A stretch of 64,000 nt of DNA. Source: Strix aluco. Lineage: Eukaryota > Chordata > Aves > Strigiformes > Strigidae. The stretch spans positions 3,470,632 through 3,534,631 of the forward strand of contig NC_133933.1 of NCBI RefSeq assembly GCF_031877795.1. The letters run 5' to 3'. Shown piece by piece: positions 59,401 to 64,000 of the stretch. Position numbers and translations under genes: made by a program. Below the pieces are notes generated by a model. That model did no database searches. It worked only from the letters and a program-made list of their open reading frames with translations, and was not told the DNA's origin. How positions within the stretch are numbered: the first letter of the stretch is position 1; each line of letters opens with the position of its first letter.

Positions 59401-62400
59401 ATATTGTAGCACTCTAAAAAATGAAAAGGCTTTGGCATACCCAGTTGCACTGCCCCATAGCCGTGGATCCTTCAGCTCCCCCTTTCCTTCCTCGCTCCCC
59501 AGCCCACAAAATAGGGGAAAAGTCGTTCCTTCATTTTGTTGGGAAACAGCGAGGATAAATTCAAGTTTGTGATGTGCCTAAGTAACAACGTCAAGAGTGC
59601 CATAGCAAAACAGATGAGGACATTGCTAGTTCTGCCGCTGCAGCTGGGTTTGAGTCACGCGTAGCAAAGCGGGCCTGGGAACATCGAGGGTCACGTTGAT
59701 TTTTGGAGCTCTTTGCAGGGTCAGACCAGCCCCTGCCTCGCCCTGGCCGAGGCCGGGACAGGCACCCTGCAGTGAAAATAGGAGTGTGGTCATATCAATA
59801 CAGGCTGTGTCGTCTTGCATATGCATGAGGCAGGAGGGGAGGTAAAATTGCTTCATTTACCGTAATTCTGGCTTTTTCTCACCTTTGAGGCTTCACAAGA
59901 ACATTTAAGTCTTCTTTATCTGTTTTGTGAGTAACAACCATCCCTATACACCCCCCAGCAAAGAAATGCTTTCCTAATGGTCCTTTAAGGCAGAATGCGC
60001 TGAGTTAGTGGCTTGTTATTAGGAAGAAAACTTGGAGGCACAAATGTTGATCATTTACTGCACAGCAGTTTATGGCTGGATAAAAGGTTTCTGAAACTAG
60101 GTTTGATTTAAATAAAACAACTATCTCCACTTTAATTTTTCATGTGTGAACGCTTCAGAGAGCGCTTCTGTAAACTTCATTACAGCGCATGCCATTGCGT
60201 GCCAAATTATAACTTTCAGAATCTTTGAAATTAGGCATCTGTTATCTCTTGCCTGGGGTTTACTTAAGGAAAACAAGAATTCAAAACATGAATGCGCACA
60301 ATCTTTACAAAAATACTGATGTTTACAGTTTGACCTTTACTTTCTAGTGTTTGCCTAAGGGCTAAGTATTTGGAATTATGCTTTGGCTTATAAATGTTTA
60401 TCATCTAATAGGAATGATATCAGAGTTCTTACAAAAATAAAGAGTTCCCTGGAATAATTTTACCAGAAAAAGAACCACAGTAAGGGGAAAGGAGAAAGAA
60501 ACCAAAAAGCTGAAAGTAAGGATTGGGACTTTCTGGCATGGCTGCAGTTTTGGTTGAGAACAGTCCCCCCAGGGCAGGCGTCCCTGCAGTGCCAGCAGCC
60601 TGCTCCCTCAGGGGGTGGCAACGCACTACCCCGGGGCTGCTCCTGTCCCCAGGTAAAACCCTGGGCCCTCGGGGAGGCCTTGAAGGCGGCCCTCAAAGCT
60701 GGTAGCAGTGTCTTAGCTGGCGAGGATACGGGGCGAGACGTGAGGTTTAGCTGAGGAATGGCAAAGGCGGAAGCGGCTGCAGCCTCAAGGAGGTGCAGCG
60801 GCCACGGCGTGGGATCTGCGCCGGAGATGGGTGCGAGGTGCGAACAAGGCTCAGCCCACGGAGGGGCAGAGGTAGTGTGAGTGAAGGTGCAAGCTCATCC
60901 CTTTCGAAAGCTGACTTGCAATAGTGGGGTCCTGCAGCTACTGTGCAGCGGGGTGTAGGAAAACCTACTCTGCTGGTTTTTGTTCTTTGTTTTTCTACAA
61001 AATTATGTAGAAGACTGCGGACTCTCTTCTCCTAAGACTGAAACAGGTGGAATTTCTGATCAGTGTTTTTGAGAAGCTGAAGGAGGGACAACGAGATGAC
61101 GGTGTGTTGAGGGAATGGGGATGTGGGCAGATATGGTGTAGGAAGGACCAGAGAGCGCTATAATGTAGCTCTAAGCTTATGCTTTGTCTCCCTTAACATA
61201 CAGTATCCTGCTTTTCCAGTTTCCTGAGCACCTCAAGTTGCTGTCATTCTTCGTAGGAGATGCTGGGGTCTTCCCGTACCTGAAAAAATGGGTGCTCTTC
61301 CACATGCCTTTTCCACACAGGTGCAGGAAGTCAGTAGGAACTCAGTTTAAGAAAGGTGGCTCAAAGTGCCATTACCATGTCCTTTTTCTCTGCTGATGTC
61401 AACATTCTGAGATGGTGTTTGGATTCCTCTGCTGTTGGTGAGGACAACTCTGGGTCATTGTTTGACGGGTTTCTTTTATCAATTCTATTTATCGACGAGC
61501 TTACTGGTTGTCTGCCTGCTTGATTTCTTTCCCTTCTCATACCGTATTTTCACTCACCTTCAGAACAAACTCCTCCTCCCTCTCTCTCCCCGTGAGCAGC
61601 ACCCAAGTTATTTCCAAATACGATACAGCTACAAGGCTCAACACGGTTGTTGGCTCTATCGATAGCCTGGTGAACGTGGGCATATTTCAAACCACACCCG
61701 TGATCTGGCATATTGCTGTGATGAAACACAAATCTATAGGAACACACTTTATTGCTGCTGCAGCATTTCTTATGGCCCCAATGCACCATTAGTGTGCAAC
61801 AGTGCCACCATATAGAGGGAAGGCCTAAAGTCAGTGCAAAGGCAGCCAGTTCTGGTTTCTGCTGTCTTGACTTCAGGTTTTCATACCCTCTGTAACTGGG
61901 TGGGCTTTTGAAATGCTCTTGAAGCAGTTGCGGATCTTGGGGTGGCTGGCTTGGTGGGGTTTTTTGTTTAGTTTGGGGGTTTTGGGGTTTTTTTTCAGCT
62001 GCACCCATCAGGCCCTGCATATTTTTTAACTTTAGTTTTGCTCCAGATGCGAACTCCGTGATCTTAATTAGCTGTTCTCTGGTTAGCTTGCTGTGGAGAG
62101 GAAGAGGATTATATTTACAAAAAGTGGCTATTTTATTTTGAGACCATCAGGCACAGCTTGGCTCCTGGGGTCAAATATACCTCTGTTTTTTCTGCCCAGC
62201 TTGCTCTTGTCAATGTATAGCATTTGGTGGGTCAGGAGAGGGCTGTAAGTAACGAAATGAACACAAGGGTATTTCTAGTGCTGCACTGGTTTGCAAGTGC
62301 CCTTGAAATGTATAGTGTTTAAACATCATTCTCTGCTGAATTCCTAAATTTGAATAACTTAGCTTTTGATGCTCCTCCATTGCAGTTTGTCATTGGCAGT

Positions 62401-64000
62401 GCAAGCTGGAGGTAAACCACTACTGTTCAGATTGGGTTTTTGTACTGGATTTTTTCACTGGCACTTCTGGCTACAAAAGCTGCAAGTGAATGGCGAGCCA
62501 TGCCCAGACATGCCAAGGAGCTCTGTTCAGGTGCTATCCCCAGACTTTAATCACTTCGCTCCAGTTAGGGAGAAACATAGTTTAAAAGCAAATGCCACTT
62601 CCGGGTGAGGAGGGTGGCCAAGCTGAGCTACGGAGAGCTCTGGATCAGTGGGAGCACCCACAGTGGAAAGCACGTGGATGGCAAACTAGAGAGATGTTGG
62701 GGAACCAAAAGTCGTAAGGAGAACGGAGGTAAGAGGGGAGGTGAGGCTTTGCCTAGCTCTTGCCCTTGGTCCTAGGCTGGATGACGTTTCTCCTGACCTA
62801 CTCTGTCCCTTGTTCCGATTTCTCTGTGTGGTTTGGTTTGCCCAGCTGGAGTAAATGGGACGATGTCAGACCCCTGCTGCCTAGAGAGCATGGCCCTTGC
62901 CACTGCCCGGAGGAGCAGCATTGGCTGTGGCAGTGCTGATCCCGCTGGCCTTGGAGGTCTCCGTGCCCTCTCGGTGATGCCAGGGCAGCTCTCAGTCACG
63001 CTCCCAGGGGTAAGCTTGACTAAGCATCTTCCCTGCTGATAGGGTCATTGAGGATTAAGTTAATGTAATTATCATGAAGTTCCTGCAGGCCTGGCTGGGT
63101 GAGGAGTATATATGAATTTCCAAAACCTTGGAGAGACCTTTGCATGCACTATTCATTTTTTTTTTTTTTCCAAATTTATGGCAAGAGAACAAAATGTGAA
63201 GCAGGTTGACAAGTTTTCTGCCAATTGCTCCGGCATTAGCTGTGATTCATTAGCCCAGCCTTGAAGAGATGTTCAGAGGTCCAATAAAACCTACTCAAGA
63301 TCTTGTTTTGAAAGGCGTGCAGGAATAGGGAGTGAGAGGTTCTCTACAATGTAACTCCTTCCCTTTCTCTTCAGGAGCAGGGTTGATAAGTTCTGTTTCC
63401 TGCCTGCCTTTGAAGCTAGTTTTTTAATGTCTATTAAATAGTGCTCAGCCACGTATTCTGATGTGGATGGGTTTGCAGGACTGGTGGTAAGGAAGACAGG
63501 CCCGCCTCTGTCCTCCTCCCTGTGTAACCTTACACTACAGAGTAAGAGCAAAGTGTGTGGTGTGTAAAATACAACTTTTTGAATTCAGGTAGCATTTTTT
63601 ACCATTGTTCCCACAACATGTATGATAAACAACCATTGTGATTCAGAGGAAAAAATCCTAGAAATGGCATTTTTAAGCAAGTCCCAGCTTAAGTCTTCCA
63701 CCCTTTTTTTGGAAACTGAACTGTGTATAGACATAAAGTCAAACTCACCATTTTTGACCCAACAGATGTAGAATAGGTAGAAATGCAAACATAATTCCTT
63801 AGGTTACACATTTGCCAGAGTTTATGATAGAGGCAAAGCTGCTTATGAGCTTGTATAGAGTGGAGAGCAACAAAAAAAAATCTTCAGAGGTTTTGTGTTA
63901 GATTCTAATCTCAGTTACAAGTGATGTGACTCTAGTGGTTTTGGTAAAGCTATTCCTAATGGATACAGGTCACTTAGGGCAGAATGAAGCCCATCCTGTT
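59401..64000. other. Intergenic DNA to the window end, no gene seen
   Basis: Open frames of up to 156 codons (61,550-62,020, minus strand) show no domain, and this one includes A-rich and Q/P/K low-complexity sequence. The interval 59,990-60,430 is AT-rich, repeat-free and could be a conserved non-coding element, though this is not shown. A poly(T) of about 14 bases occurs near 63,160. No exon, RNA gene or retroelement is supported. Confidence 0.5.

Noticed and set aside
1..64000. CRISPR arrays, operons, integrated bacterial or viral gene clusters
   Set aside because: No regularly spaced direct repeats, no closely packed intact ORFs and no recognisable viral genes. The window reads as vertebrate chromosome throughout.

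Overview
The window is vertebrate nuclear DNA, almost certainly from a bird (another archosaur is possible). It has one recognisable protein-coding gene, BMP2, on the + strand, split by introns. The rest is long gene-poor sequence with decayed LINEs and SINEs. The bird call rests on three CR1 LINE fragments, two with the typical octamer (ATTCTRTG) 3' ends, on scattered old MIR/CORE-type tRNA-SINE relics and sauropsid-type palindromic elements, and on a compact gene (coding intron about 2.4 kb). The species cannot be named from this sequence.

Layout. Positions 1-33,600 are intergenic: a CR1 3' end at about 19.0-19.5 kb, a second at about 21.4-21.9 kb, several MIR-like relics, and a long AAGG microsatellite at 26.8 kb. 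From about 33.6 to 37.1 kb the DNA becomes a strong CpG island holding the BMP2 promoter, a non-coding first exon (about 34.9-35.4 kb, ends estimated), a GC-rich intron 1 and the first coding exon (ATG at 36,403). After a 2,360-bp intron, the second coding exon (39,118-39,962) carries most of the propeptide and all of the mature ligand. An AT-rich 3' UTR follows to about 41.13 kb. From 41.2 to 64 kb no further gene is seen. That stretch has a 1.7-kb internally deleted CR1 (53.4-55.06 kb), MIR/CORE-SINE relics (one apparently carrying a nested palindromic element) and simple repeats.

The joined BMP2 reading frame is 399 codons. It has a signal peptide, a TGF-beta propeptide, an REKR furin site at residues 282-285 and a 114-residue mature domain with all seven knot cysteines. 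Regulatory features visible in the sequence are short upstream ORFs in exon 1, a possible upstream ORF overlapping the BMP2 start, G-quadruplex motifs around the first coding exon, AU-rich elements and two poly(A) signals.

I found no operon, CRISPR array, defence system or other new multi-gene system. The points worth a second look are regulatory (5' UTR ORFs, G4 motifs, 3' UTR, AT-rich blocks that may be conserved elements) and repeat-related. Conservation statements rest on remembered mammalian BMP2 transcripts and need an alignment to confirm.
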